Below are positions 6,670 through 14,742 of a stretch of 64,000 nt of DNA, piece by piece (position 1 is the first letter of the stretch; each line of letters begins with the position of its first letter). Origin of the DNA: Planctomycetota bacterium. GTDB taxonomy: Bacteria > Planctomycetota > UBA1135 > GCA-002686595. The position numbers and the translations under genes are program-made. The notes beneath the pieces were generated by a model. That model was not told where the DNA came from, ran no database searches, and worked only from the letters and a program-made list of their open reading frames with translations. Where the stretch lies: contig JADHOC010000020.1 in NCBI GenBank assembly GCA_016779205.1, forward strand, positions 30,684-94,683, given 5' to 3'.

Positions 6670-9390
6670 ATGGAATCGAACGACGACCGGACGGGCGCCG
6701 ACGGGGCGCAGCGCGATCACCAGCACGAGCTGCTCTGCAAGCTCGTCTTCGGCGAGGCCAGCGACGCGGAGCGCGCCGAGATCGAGGAGGCCCTGGCGGC
6801 CTCCGAGCACCTCCGCGAGCAGCGAGCAGAGCTGGAGGCCACGGTCCAACTGGTGGCCGGCGTCCGGGGCTCGGCGACGAGCTCGGGAAGCGAGACGCTC
6901 TCCGCCGATCGCCACGCGGCGATCCTCGAGGCGGCGACCCCGCCGGGCAAGATCCTGGGCGGCGAGGCCTGGTTCCGGCGTCCGGCCGCGCGGGTGGCCG
7001 CCGCGGTCACGCTCCTGGTGGGGATGGGCGTCGCGGTCATGGAGATCAGGCAAGACCCCTGGGTCGCCCACGACCAGAGCGTCACGGCGAGCGCCGAGGT
7101 GCCGCAGGACGCTCGGACGGACGCGGAGCCCGCGATGAAGCGGTCCTCCGGGGAGCGGCTCGCCGGGCTCGGATACAGCGGAGACGATTCAGGCGGTGTC
7201 CCGCCGGCTGACTTCGGGGTTGAGGTCGCCCAGGGAGCGGTCGTCCTCGGCGCAGCCGTGGAGAACCGACGCGGCGCGGGCGGCGGCGGCCCGGACAGGG
7301 TCTACACCAACGGCGTCTTCGCGGCCCGAGGCGGCGCGCCGAGTGGCGGGGAGGTCCTCGATCTCAGCGGCTACGGTCGCCCGACCTCGCCGCCGGCCCG
7401 AGAGGGCGAGACCAAGCTGAGCTACCGTGGCCCCGGGGACTCTGCCCCGCCCGCGGATTCCCCGGTGGATCTCTATGCGCTCGGCTACGGGGGCGGGGGC
7501 GGAGGCGGAGGCGGGGGGCCTGCATCACCGGGTCCATCGGCTCCTGGATCGGCTGGCCCTGTCGCCGAGGTCCCGCACGCGGGCGCCATGATCATCAGGA
7601 AGGCGCATGGCGAGGCGGCGGGGACTCCAGCGGCGGCTCCGGCCACTCGCGCTTCGTCGGAGATGAGCGTGGCCCCCGTCGAGGAGTCCCTCCGCCGCCG
7701 GGCCATCGACCTGGACCGTCAGCCCTCGGCGGAGCGCTGGTCCGACTCTAGGGAGGGCGCCATGGAGCTGGCCGAGGAGGCGGTCATCGTCGCCCCGTGG
7801 CGGGGGGCCGGCGACTGCCTCCCCGCACCTCTGACCGGGGAGAGCCCGCGGGACATGTACTTTCGCTTCTGGGGGGACAACCCCTTCGTCCCCACCCGCC
7901 AGGACGGCCTCTCGACCTTCGCTGCGGACGTGGACACGGCCAGCTACGGTCTCGCGCGGCGGATGCTGCGGGAGGGCTTCCTGCCGCCCCGCGAGCAGGT
8001 CCGGACGGAGGAGTTCGTCAACGCCGCCAAGCCGGACCTCGCCGCGCCGGAAGACGGGTCCTTCGCCCTCCACGCCGAGCTGGCGCCGTCGCCCTTCGGT
8101 GGGCGGGAGGACCGCTGGCTCCTCCGCCTGGGCGTGCGCGCCCGGGAGGTCGAGCGTGACGCGCGACCGCCCCTGGCGCTGACCTTCGTGGTCGACACCT
8201 CGGGCTCCATGCGCGAGGGCAACCGCCTCGAGCTTGTGAAGCACGCGATCCGCCTCCTGGTGGGGGAGCTGGACAGCCGCGACTCCATCGCGATCGTGCG
8301 CTTTTCCAAGGACGCCAGCGAGGCGCTGCCGCCGACCTCCGCGACCTCCCGTGACGCCATCGAGACCGCGCTCTTCTCCCTCCAGCCCGGCGGCGGCACC
8401 AACGCCGAGGCGGGCCTGGAGCTGGGCTACTCCCTCGCCTCCATGACGCTCATGGAGGGGGTGCAGACCCGCGTGGTCTTCCTCTCCGACGGCGTCGCCA
8501 ACCTGGGCGAGACGGACCAGAAGCGCCTGGCCGACGAGGTCGCCGACAGCGTGGGCCGCGGCATCTTCCTGAACACCATCGGCGTCGGGATGTCGAACCA
8601 CAACGACGTGTTCCTCGAGCAGCTCGCGGACCGCGGTCAGGGCGTGTGCGACTACGTGGGCGACGCCGCCGACGCCCGGCGCGCCATCGTCGAGCGCTTC
8701 GTCGGGAGCTTCGTCACCGTGGCCCGGGACGTGAAGATCCAGGTGGAGTTCGACCCGACCCAGGTCGTCCGCTGGCGTCAGCTCGGCTACGAGAACCGGG
8801 CCGTGGCGGACCGCGACTTCCGCAACGACGCGGTGGACGCCGGCGAGATCGGCGCGGGCCACCAGGTGACCTGCCTCTACGAGCTCGAGCTCCCCGGGGG
8901 CGAGGTGTCCCGCGAGGCCGCCCTCGCCAAGCTCCGGGTGCGCTGGAAGCCGGTGGTCTCCGGCGAGCAGCCGCGCGCCGTCGAGGCGCTCGAGCTGGAG
9001 CGCCCGGTGACCTACGAGGGCGCGGCCTGCGCCTCCTTTGACGCGGCGCCCCGAGGCTTCCGCCGTGCGGCCCTCGCCGCGCAGCTCGCCGAGTGCCTGC
9101 GCCGCTCCACCCACGCCCGGGGAGACTCGGTGCAGGCCCTGGGCAAGGCGATCGCGGCGCTCCTCGCCGAGGACCGTTCCGACGAGAGCGCCCAGCTGGC
9201 GGAGATGGCCCAGGCGGCCATCCAGCTCGATCTCCAGAGCCAGATCCCGGCCGTCGGCCCGGACGACGGGGACGCCGCCCACCGCAAGGCCTACCTGGAC
9301 GCCCTCATCCAGAGCCTCGGGGGCGATCCCGGGGCAGACCCGAGCGGCGAGGCCGCCGAGGATCAGCTCTCGGACATCCTCAATCGATGA
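6670..9390 (+). CDS. Membrane-anchored VWA protein (YfbK-like, DUF3520) with anti-sigma-like N-terminus
   Basis: The 906-residue start at 6670 is preferred over the ATG at 6664 because GAGGAG (6658-6663) lies 6 bases before it and would abut the other. Residues 1-100 resemble an anti-sigma cytoplasmic domain (HELLCKLVFGEASDAERAEI...) without zinc ligands. A single membrane span follows at about 108-126, so the rest is extracytoplasmic. A long low-complexity linker (about 140-370) holds two LGY-G motifs, a run of ten Gly and Pro/Ser repeats. Next come the YfbK-type N-terminal domain (SPRDMYFRFWGDNPFVPT, about 393), a VWA domain with an intact MIDAS start D509-T-S-G-S513, and a DUF3520-type C-terminal domain. 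The role is probably envelope sensing or adhesion coupled to the upstream sigma factor; the ligand is unknown. Confidence 0.87.
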   Translation: MESNDDRTGADGAQRDHQHELLCKLVFGEASDAERAEIEEALAASEHLREQRAELEATVQLVAGVRGSATSSGSETLSADRHAAILEAATPPGKILGGEAWFRRPAARVAAAVTLLVGMGVAVMEIRQDPWVAHDQSVTASAEVPQDARTDAEPAMKRSSGERLAGLGYSGDDSGGVPPADFGVEVAQGAVVLGAAVENRRGAGGGGPDRVYTNGVFAARGGAPSGGEVLDLSGYGRPTSPPAREGETKLSYRGPGDSAPPADSPVDLYALGYGGGGGGGGGGPASPGPSAPGSAGPVAEVPHAGAMIIRKAHGEAAGTPAAAPATRASSEMSVAPVEESLRRRAIDLDRQPSAERWSDSREGAMELAEEAVIVAPWRGAGDCLPAPLTGESPRDMYFRFWGDNPFVPTRQDGLSTFAADVDTASYGLARRMLREGFLPPREQVRTEEFVNAAKPDLAAPEDGSFALHAELAPSPFGGREDRWLLRLGVRAREVERDARPPLALTFVVDTSGSMREGNRLELVKHAIRLLVGELDSRDSIAIVRFSKDASEALPPTSATSRDAIETALFSLQPGGGTNAEAGLELGYSLASMTLMEGVQTRVVFLSDGVANLGETDQKRLADEVADSVGRGIFLNTIGVGMSNHNDVFLEQLADRGQGVCDYVGDAADARRAIVERFVGSFVTVARDVKIQVEFDPTQVVRWRQLGYENRAVADRDFRNDAVDAGEIGAGHQVTCLYELELPGGEVSREAALAKLRVRWKPVVSGEQPRAVEALELERPVTYEGAACASFDAAPRGFRRAALAAQLAECLRRSTHARGDSVQALGKAIAALLAEDRSDESAQLAEMAQAAIQLDLQSQIPAVGPDDGDAAHRKAYLDALIQSLGGDPGADPSGEAAEDQLSDILNR

Positions 9391-9395
9391 GCGAT

Positions 9396-9429
9396 GGCGC
9401 CCCTTGTCCCAAAATGGGATCTGGGCGCC
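9396..9429 (+). terminator. Hairpin terminator after the sigma/VWA operon
   Basis: Two stacked stems begin 6 bases after the VWA stop codon. The outer stem is GGCGCCC/GGGCGCC (9396-9402 with 9423-9429) and the inner is TCCCA/TGGGA (9407-9411 with 9415-9419) around AAA. GC-rich sequence follows rather than a T-tract. Confidence 0.6.
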
Positions 9430-9555
9430 GGGCGGGGGCGGCGAACGCCGAATCGGCCCTCACGGCCCCTCTGGAAGGGACTTGGGAGCGCCGGGGCCGG
9501 TGGACCGTCGCCTCGCCCTGCGATCTCCTCCACAAACCACGGGCAGGTAGGTTGA

Positions 9556-9690
9556 TATCCTAGGGGAAAGTATGTACGGTGAGGGTCCGAGATCTGCGCG
9601 AGCACTGGCCGCAGCCAGAAGCTACGCAGGGAAGGATGGAGAAGGGAGGCCACCAGCGAGTTCATCGCGGGTGGCCTTTCTCCGTTCCAG
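9556..9690 (+). ncRNA. Candidate small transcript (sRNA or leaderless 65-codon ORF)
   Basis: This lies in the 414-base gap between the VWA gene and the esterase. A -10-like TATCCT (9556-9561) precedes an AGGGGAAAG stretch. At 9638-9683 is a hairpin whose core GGCCACC/GGTGGCC is flanked by A/G-rich and TTTCTCC arms, the best intrinsic-terminator shape in this part of the window. A transcript of about 120 bases would result. Within it an ATG at 9572 opens a 65-codon frame (to 9769) with Arg/Ala-rich, unrecognised content that runs past the hairpin. No match to SRP RNA, 6S or tmRNA motifs was seen. It could be a false positive; no -35 box is evident. Confidence 0.25.
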
Positions 9691-9770
9691 GGGCGGCGGG
9701 CTGGAGGCCAGTGGCGAGCCTCTGGTGGGGGCCCGCCAGGTGTGGGCCACCCCGCTCCTCCTCGGGTGAC

Positions 9771-9812
9771 CGCCGGTCTCCTCTCAGGGGACGCCGGTCT
9801 CTTCTCAGGGGA
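9771..9812. repeat. Tandem 21-bp duplication at the esterase 3' end
   Basis: Two adjacent 21-base units (9771-9791 and 9792-9812) beginning CGCCGGTCTC differ at one base. The right unit contains the stop codon of the minus-strand esterase; the left copy lies just beyond it. It looks like a slippage duplication of the gene's last bases. A similar GCCACCCCGCTCCTC stretch recurs at about 9746 and 9839. Confidence 0.75.
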
Positions 9813-11145
9813 CGATCGTCCAGTCGGACCAGCCCGCGCCACCCCGCTCCTCGAGGGTCACGGTGCCGGAGGCGGCGTCATAGGTCCATGCGGAGGTGGC
9901 AACGCCGCGGTGGAGGACATTCATCGGCGCCTGGGTGAAGCCGGTCAACGCGACGTCCGGGGTCGAGGTGTCGGTGATCTGGAGGACAACCCGGACGTCC
10001 GACCCGCTGTCGAGGCCCAGGTCATCGAGGTGGGCGCCGACGCTGCCAGCGTTCGCCATCTCGATCAGGTAGAGCATGTTGCCCGTCGGCTGACTGCTCC
10101 AGGTGATCGGCGTGAACGCGTCCGGCTGGGCCTGGACGACCTCGAGCTGGTTCCACTGTCCGCTACGGTCGACCATGGTGCGGTTCACGGAGCCGGGGGC
10201 CGGGAGCTGGGCAGTCTGAGGGGCCAGCCAGTCCATCACGGCGACGGCGTCGAGGGTGCTCCAGGAGTGAGCGCTCGACTGGACCACGTGGCGCGCGGAA
10301 TCAGCGCCCCGGAACACCATCTGGTCGTGCAGCTTCTCGGTCTGCTCCACGATGTAGGGGTTGGGGTCGAAGTCCGCGTTCCAGTGGCGTGTGGGGATGT
10401 GGGTGAGGTTCGAGGCCATCTCGCCCGCGGGGATGAGCTGGCCACTCAGGGCGTCCAGGTCGATGGTGGAGCAGCGCTGATAGGCGAACGGGTCCTGGGA
10501 GGGAGAGGCACCAAACATCAGCGGGCTGAGGAAGAGACCCGTGTCGTTGGACTGCTGGTAGGTGGCGCGGGTGGACGCCGTTCCCGTGTGGTTCACCAGC
10601 GCCGCGATCCGCAGGCCGTCGGGGTCCATGTGCCGCGCGGCGAAGCTGGCCGCGGCGCCGCCGCCCATGGAGAAGCCCGCGGCGTAGACGCGGTCCAGGT
10701 CCAGCGGGAGCCTCCCGGACAGGAACTCGAAGGCCAGCTCGATGTTCCGCTGGGCGTAGTCGATGCCGTAGTTGTACTTGTGGGCACCCAGGGGGATGAA
10801 CACGACGAATCCGCGCGCCATGGCCTCGCCCACCAGCGGAGAGCTCGCGACCACGTCAGCGGGCTCCTCGCCGTAGCCGTGGAAGAGGGTCAGCACCGGC
10901 GCGGGCCAGATGACGGTGGAGGGGATCGCGAGGATGAACTCCTCCTGCCACGTCTGTTGGGGCAGGTTGAGTCTCACATTGAGCATGCGAGCCGCCACCA
11001 GGTTCGCCTGCATGGTCGGCGAGAAGGGCGTCACGGAGAGGCCTCCGAGGGAGGCCTGCGTCGGTGAGCCCTGGTTCGAGGGGCTCTGGGCGGCCGCCGG
11101 AGCGGCCTGGAGTGCGGCGAGACTTAGGGCGAGAGCGACGATCAT
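9805..11145 (-). CDS. Secreted alpha/beta-hydrolase (esterase/depolymerase-like)
   Basis: The frame is open further upstream, but the ATG at 11145 starts a clean signal peptide (MIVALALSLAALQAAPAAAQ, cleavage after AAAQ), giving 446 residues. The alpha/beta-hydrolase core shows an oxyanion-region HGYGEEP (89-95), the nucleophile elbow AAGFSMGG with Ser159, and a candidate catalytic His in SSAHSW. The approximately 120-residue C-terminal region after the hydrolase domain looks like a beta-sandwich of unknown role. The layout recalls secreted polyester or feruloyl esterases and PHB depolymerase-like enzymes; the substrate is not predictable. It is monocistronic. The 254 bases upstream hold no gene, only G+C-rich sequence with a small hairpin at 11359-11381. 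Confidence 0.82.
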   Translation of the reverse strand: MIVALALSLAALQAAPAAAQSPSNQGSPTQASLGGLSVTPFSPTMQANLVAARMLNVRLNLPQQTWQEEFILAIPSTVIWPAPVLTLFHGYGEEPADVVASSPLVGEAMARGFVVFIPLGAHKYNYGIDYAQRNIELAFEFLSGRLPLDLDRVYAAGFSMGGGAAASFAARHMDPDGLRIAALVNHTGTASTRATYQQSNDTGLFLSPLMFGASPSQDPFAYQRCSTIDLDALSGQLIPAGEMASNLTHIPTRHWNADFDPNPYIVEQTEKLHDQMVFRGADSARHVVQSSAHSWSTLDAVAVMDWLAPQTAQLPAPGSVNRTMVDRSGQWNQLEVVQAQPDAFTPITWSSQPTGNMLYLIEMANAGSVGAHLDDLGLDSGSDVRVVLQITDTSTPDVALTGFTQAPMNVLHRGVATSAWTYDAASGTVTLEERGGAGWSDWTIVP

Positions 11146-11399
11146 CGAGGCAGTTTCGGTGCGGTGTGGCGGTGTGAGGAGCGGCGCAGTTTCCCCCACT
11201 GCAATCCCCTCAACGAAAACTACCCCGCTGGTGGGGGGCGGCTTCCCATTCGCTCGCGACTCACCTGACAAATGCCGGGATCGCCATCAGGCCGCCACAG
11301 TTGTGCCCCGGAGGGGGATCTGAGGCCCTGCCGAGGCGCCTGGGGAGACCTGGGCTGGCGCTGCCCCGTTCTGGGGCGGCGGGCCCCTTCCCAATCTGA

Positions 11400-12302
11400 T
11401 CAGTAGCGGGCGGACTCTCGGTTCGACGCCTCGACGGCGTCAGAGGCTGTCAGCTCGTCGTACAGCGAGCTCAAGCGGCGGGTCACGGGGCCCGGCGCCT
11501 CGAAGCGGCACTCGTCGATCCACTGGACCGGGACCACGCTCCGCACGGAGGTCGTCATGAAGGCCTCGTGGAAGCTCGAGAGCTCCTCGACGGGGACGAA
11601 TCGATCGTGGACCACGACTCCGGCCGCGCGGGCGAGGTCGATCACGGCGCGGACCGTGACACCGGGCAGGACCCCCCGCGGGGCGTGATAGAGCTCTCCG
11701 TCACGGACCAGCACGAGGTTGCTCTGGGTCCCCTCGAGGATCATGCGGTCCTCGGACAGCATGACGTGCTCGTACGCTTCGGGATCACCGTGGGCGCAGA
11801 TCCACGCCTCGCGCAGGGGGATGAAGTCCGAGGTCTTCACCGCAGGGTCCGGCCGCTGGAGACCGGGAGCGGTCCGAACCCTCGCGCCTTCCCCACGGAT
11901 GCGATCGGGGACCCCGCGGTAGGCGCTGGCTGCGATCAGGATGTTGCTCTCGATCCCCAGGGCAGCTGCCGTGTCGGCGGTGATGTCGAGTCGCAGCCGA
12001 GCCTCGGCGTCGAAGGCCTGGGTCGCTTCCCGGGCGGCGGCGTCCAGGGTCCGCACGAGCGCCTCCTCGTCATAGGCGAGCTCCTTCTTGAAGCCGGCCG
12101 CCGATTCCCTGAGCCTCGCAAGGTGCGTCCGAAGCCCGAAGAAGCGGGTCCGACCGAAGGTGCGAAGCCCCTCGTAGACCCCGGGCGCGACGACGTCGAG
12201 GGCCCGCGAAGCCGTCCCGAACGCAGCGGGAAAGGGGTGGACGTGGGCCCCCTCGGCGTCGCCGAAGAAGAGGAGCTGTTCGCGCGAGGTCGTGTTGGGC
12301 AT
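11400..12302 (-). CDS. Class IV PLP aminotransferase (branched-chain/D-amino-acid transaminase type)
   Basis: A 300-residue fold-type IV PLP enzyme. The Schiff-base lysine is K156 in AVKTSDF, and the cofactor phosphate loop and Glu are in ILEGTQSNLVLV (E190). The start at 12302 gives MPNTTSREQ and the usual family length. Family members transfer amino groups of branched-chain amino acids (IlvE), act on D-amino acids (Dat), or are the lyase PabC; sequence alone does not decide. A leucine dehydrogenase lies elsewhere in the window (56.8 kb), but no operon links them. It is transcribed divergently from the DUF547 gene. Confidence 0.85.
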   Translation of the reverse strand: MPNTTSREQLLFFGDAEGAHVHPFPAAFGTASRALDVVAPGVYEGLRTFGRTRFFGLRTHLARLRESAAGFKKELAYDEEALVRTLDAAAREATQAFDAEARLRLDITADTAAALGIESNILIAASAYRGVPDRIRGEGARVRTAPGLQRPDPAVKTSDFIPLREAWICAHGDPEAYEHVMLSEDRMILEGTQSNLVLVRDGELYHAPRGVLPGVTVRAVIDLARAAGVVVHDRFVPVEELSSFHEAFMTTSVRSVVPVQWIDECRFEAPGPVTRRLSSLYDELTASDAVEASNRESARY

Positions 12303-12619
12303 CGGGTGGTGTTCGGCGCGACAGCGCCCTCCGAGGTCGTCCGGCGGAAGGGTCTTGCCCACCTCCGGTTCGTCCCATGATCCGCCCGCCGGGGCAGATC
12401 TCCAGCGCCAAAACGGCGTTCCCGCCCGGCGGGTTGCCTCGCGGCCCGGCCGCTTCGGGGTCCCCGCGGACCCCGCCGGGGCCGTCGGCCTGCGGTGCAC
12501 TCTGGCCTGGAGCTCTCCCGGCCACTCCGAGCGCTCGGGGGGCCGACGGGCGGGTCCCCGCGACCCGATCGAGGCGCCGGGTTCATCCGGCGCCTGCTCC
12601 GATCCGAAGCCTCCCATAC
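12303..12619. other. Divergent intergenic region with stem-loop
   Basis: The 317 bases between the aminotransferase and DUF547 genes hold no convincing ORF. The clear element is a perfect 9-bp stem AGGCGCCGG/CCGGCGCCT (12572-12580 with 12587-12595) around GTTCAT, ending 24 bases before the DUF547 start. It could be a structured leader or an operator. No clear -35/-10 pair was found for either gene. Confidence 0.5.
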
Positions 12620-13441
12620 ATGACACGCCGCACGCTCTCGATTCCACGCCTGGCGGCCCTGCTCGCCGGGCTGACCCTGGTGCTGGGCTGGCGCTCGGTG
12701 GACCCACCATTCGATCATGGTCACAGCGGGCTGGCGGCCGTGCTCGACGAGGTGCTTGAGGAGGAGCTGGTGGACTACGCCGCCCTCCGCCGGGCTCCGG
12801 AGCCCCTCGACTCGTACCTCGCGGCGCTGGCGTCGGTCACGCCTCGGCAGGTTCAGGGGTGGTCGCGAGCCCAGCGGTTCGCCTTCTGGATCAACGCCTA
12901 CAACGCCTTCACGTTGCAGCTGGTGCGCGACGAGGGCCCGGTCAAGAGCATCAAGGAGATCGGAGGGTGGTTCGGCTCTCCCTGGAGGCGGCGCTTCATC
13001 CCCTTGGGTTCGTTCGATCCGAAGGGGAAGGGCCGCAGGCTGTCCCTCGATGACATCGAGCACCGGATCCTCCGACCGGGGTTCAAGGACGCCCGGTTGC
13101 ACGCGGCCGTCAACTGCGCGTCCCGCGGCTGTCCACCGCTGCGCCCGGAGCCCTATCAGGCCGTCACCCTGGAGCGGCAGCTCACCGAGCAGGCTCGTTC
13201 ATGGCTGCTGGACCGGGGCCGCAATGACCTCCGCGTGGATCGAGGGGCCGTCCGGGTCTCGAGGATCTTCGACTGGTACGAGGAGGACTTCGGCGATGGG
13301 GACGCAGAGGTTGTGGGCTGGATCGCCAGCCAGCTCGAGGAGGGTCCCCAGGCGGCCGCTCTTCGGGCCGCGGGGCCGGGGGTCAAGGTCCGCTATCTGG
13401 ACTACGACTGGGGCATCAACGCACTGCCGGAGCGCCGGTGA
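12620..13441 (+). CDS. DUF547 family secreted protein
   Basis: A 273-residue protein with an N-terminal membrane or signal segment (LAALLAGLTLVLGW, about 11-24), so it is likely exported or membrane-anchored. The DUF547 core is recognisable: QRFAFWINAYNAFTLQLV, then GSFDPKGKGRRLSLDDIEHRIL, the conserved LHAAVNCASRGCPPL with two Cys, and FDWYEEDFG. DUF547 is widespread in bacteria and plants, has a papain-like circularly permuted appearance in some analyses, and its activity is unknown. The ATG at 12620 is chosen because the signal segment follows at once. The gene is separated by about 80 bases from tryptophan dioxygenase. Confidence 0.85.
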   Translation: MTRRTLSIPRLAALLAGLTLVLGWRSVDPPFDHGHSGLAAVLDEVLEEELVDYAALRRAPEPLDSYLAALASVTPRQVQGWSRAQRFAFWINAYNAFTLQLVRDEGPVKSIKEIGGWFGSPWRRRFIPLGSFDPKGKGRRLSLDDIEHRILRPGFKDARLHAAVNCASRGCPPLRPEPYQAVTLERQLTEQARSWLLDRGRNDLRVDRGAVRVSRIFDWYEEDFGDGDAEVVGWIASQLEEGPQAAALRAAGPGVKVRYLDYDWGINALPERR

Positions 13442-13507
13442 GCTGGCTGGTGACCGCCCCGCACCGGAACCACGCCGTCAGCGCCCATTGCCCCGGACCC
13501 GGCAGGG

Positions 13508-13513
13508 TATTCT
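13508..13513 (+). promoter_or_regulatory. -10-like TATTCT next to the tryptophan dioxygenase start
   Basis: TATTCT ends 8 bases before the ATG at 13522, with no Shine-Dalgarno between, as expected for a leaderless transcript. The nearest TTGCCC (13488-13493) is only 14 bases upstream, too close for a standard -35. Confidence 0.35.
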
Positions 13514-13521
13514 CGCCCCCC

Positions 13522-14646
13522 ATGAAGCCAGCTCCGACGACCTACTGGGACTACATCCGGGTGGAAGAACTCCTCTCCCTCCAGCAGGGGCTCGCCACGG
13601 ATGACGAGGAGATCACGAACGAGGAGGCGTTGTTCGTGACCGTTCATCAGGTCTACGAGCTCTGGTTCAAGCTCGTCCTCCGCGACCTGAAGAGCGCCCG
13701 GGACCTCTTCATGGCCCCGCGGGTCGCCGAGCAGGAGCTCTCCGGAGCGGTGGAGCGACTCCGGCGGATCGCGACCATCTTCCGGGTGGCGGTCGAGCAC
13801 TTCGCCGTCGTCGAGACGATCTCTACCCGGGCCTACCTGGGCTTCCGCGACAAGCTGATGCCGGCGAGCGGGTTCCAGAGCGCTCAGCTCAGGCAGATCG
13901 AGGTCCTCTTCGGACTCGAGGAGTCCGACAGGATCCCGTTGGGCCCTCCCGGGAGTCACCTCGCCGCCCTGGAGAAGCCGGGCGGTGGGTCGAGCCCGGC
14001 GCTGCGCCGGGTCGAGGAGACCATGGCCGACGGCCCGAACCTGAAGGAGGCGATCGAGGCGTGGCTGGCGCGGACGCCGATCGACGCCACCCTCGACGCC
14101 GATGGCGAGGTGGAGAGCGACGCCGACGGCTTCGTGGAGCGGTACCTCGAGGCGCACCGGCGGGTGATCGGTCGGACGAGGGATCACGCGGAGGCCGTGG
14201 CGGCTGAGACGGGCCGGGACGTGGAGCTGGCCCAGGAGCGCCTCGCCGCGAACTACGAGAGAGAGCGAGCCTCCGTGGAGGAGTTCCTCTCCCCCGCCGA
14301 CCCGGAGGTCCGCGCCGCTTCGGGACCGGTTCGGGCCGCCCTGGTCTTCCTCGAGTCGTACAGGGAGCTACCGCTGCTGGCCTGGCCGCGGGAGGTCCTC
14401 GCAGCGCTCCTCGAGGTCGAGCAGGGCTTCGTGATCTTCCGCCAGCGTCACGCGCGCATGGTCGAGCGGGTCATCGGGCGGCGGACGGGGACCGGCGGGA
14501 GTGCAGGGGTCGACTACCTCGACAAGACGGCCCTGGAGTATCGGATCTTCAAGGACATCTGGGCTGTCCGGACGGTCTTGCTCCCCGTGGAGGATGTCCC
14601 CGAGCTGCGTGATCCGGCCTTCTACGGCTTTGGGCCCCGGGATTGA
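13522..14646 (+). CDS. kynA: Tryptophan 2,3-dioxygenase
   Basis: A 374-residue heme dioxygenase that opens the indole ring of L-tryptophan to N-formylkynurenine, the first step of the kynurenine pathway. Family blocks are in order: VHQVYELWFK with the active-site His42, FRDKLMPASGFQS contacting the substrate, and the heme-ligand His310 in RQRHARMVERVIG. The carboxylate-binding loop GTGGSAGVDYL follows. It is somewhat longer than the roughly 280-300-residue bacterial enzymes, closer to eukaryotic length. No kynureninase or formamidase gene is adjacent, so the fate of kynurenine must be encoded elsewhere. The phoB promoter begins within its last codons. Confidence 0.93.
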   Translation: MKPAPTTYWDYIRVEELLSLQQGLATDDEEITNEEALFVTVHQVYELWFKLVLRDLKSARDLFMAPRVAEQELSGAVERLRRIATIFRVAVEHFAVVETISTRAYLGFRDKLMPASGFQSAQLRQIEVLFGLEESDRIPLGPPGSHLAALEKPGGGSSPALRRVEETMADGPNLKEAIEAWLARTPIDATLDADGEVESDADGFVERYLEAHRRVIGRTRDHAEAVAAETGRDVELAQERLAANYERERASVEEFLSPADPEVRAASGPVRAALVFLESYRELPLLAWPREVLAALLEVEQGFVIFRQRHARMVERVIGRRTGTGGSAGVDYLDKTALEYRIFKDIWAVRTVLLPVEDVPELRDPAFYGFGPRD

Positions 14647-14671
14647 TGATACGGGTGGGTCGGTCTAGCTT
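14643..14671 (+). promoter_or_regulatory. Candidate sigma-70-type promoter of phoB-phoR
   Basis: TTGATG (14643-14648), a 17-base spacer and TAGCTT (14666-14671), overlapping the dioxygenase stop codon. It would leave a leader of about 65 bases before phoB. No CTGTCAT-type Pho box was found. Confidence 0.45.
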
Positions 14672-14742
14672 GAACCTGTTGATGGATTCACACTCCCTTG
14701 ATTCGTCCCGGCGACCCTGCGCACCTCAAAAGTGAGCATCTC

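Noticed and set aside
7525..9282. 585-codon minus-strand open frame opposite the VWA gene
   Set aside because: The plus strand encodes intact MIDAS and DUF3520 motifs; the minus frame has no recognisable domain and shadow-like composition.
9556..9690. Possible SRP or 6S RNA
   Set aside because: The GGAAGGAAGCAGC-type SRP core and a 6S-like long bubble are absent; kept only as a weak generic small-transcript candidate.
11359..11381. Hairpin CGC-T-GCCCC/GGGGC-G-GCG downstream of the aminotransferase
   Set aside because: Short, mismatched and without T-tract; not distinguishable from chance in GC-rich sequence.
14647..14742. Pho box upstream of phoB
   Set aside because: TTGATG-like words recur, but no CTGTCAT direct repeats with 11-base spacing were found.
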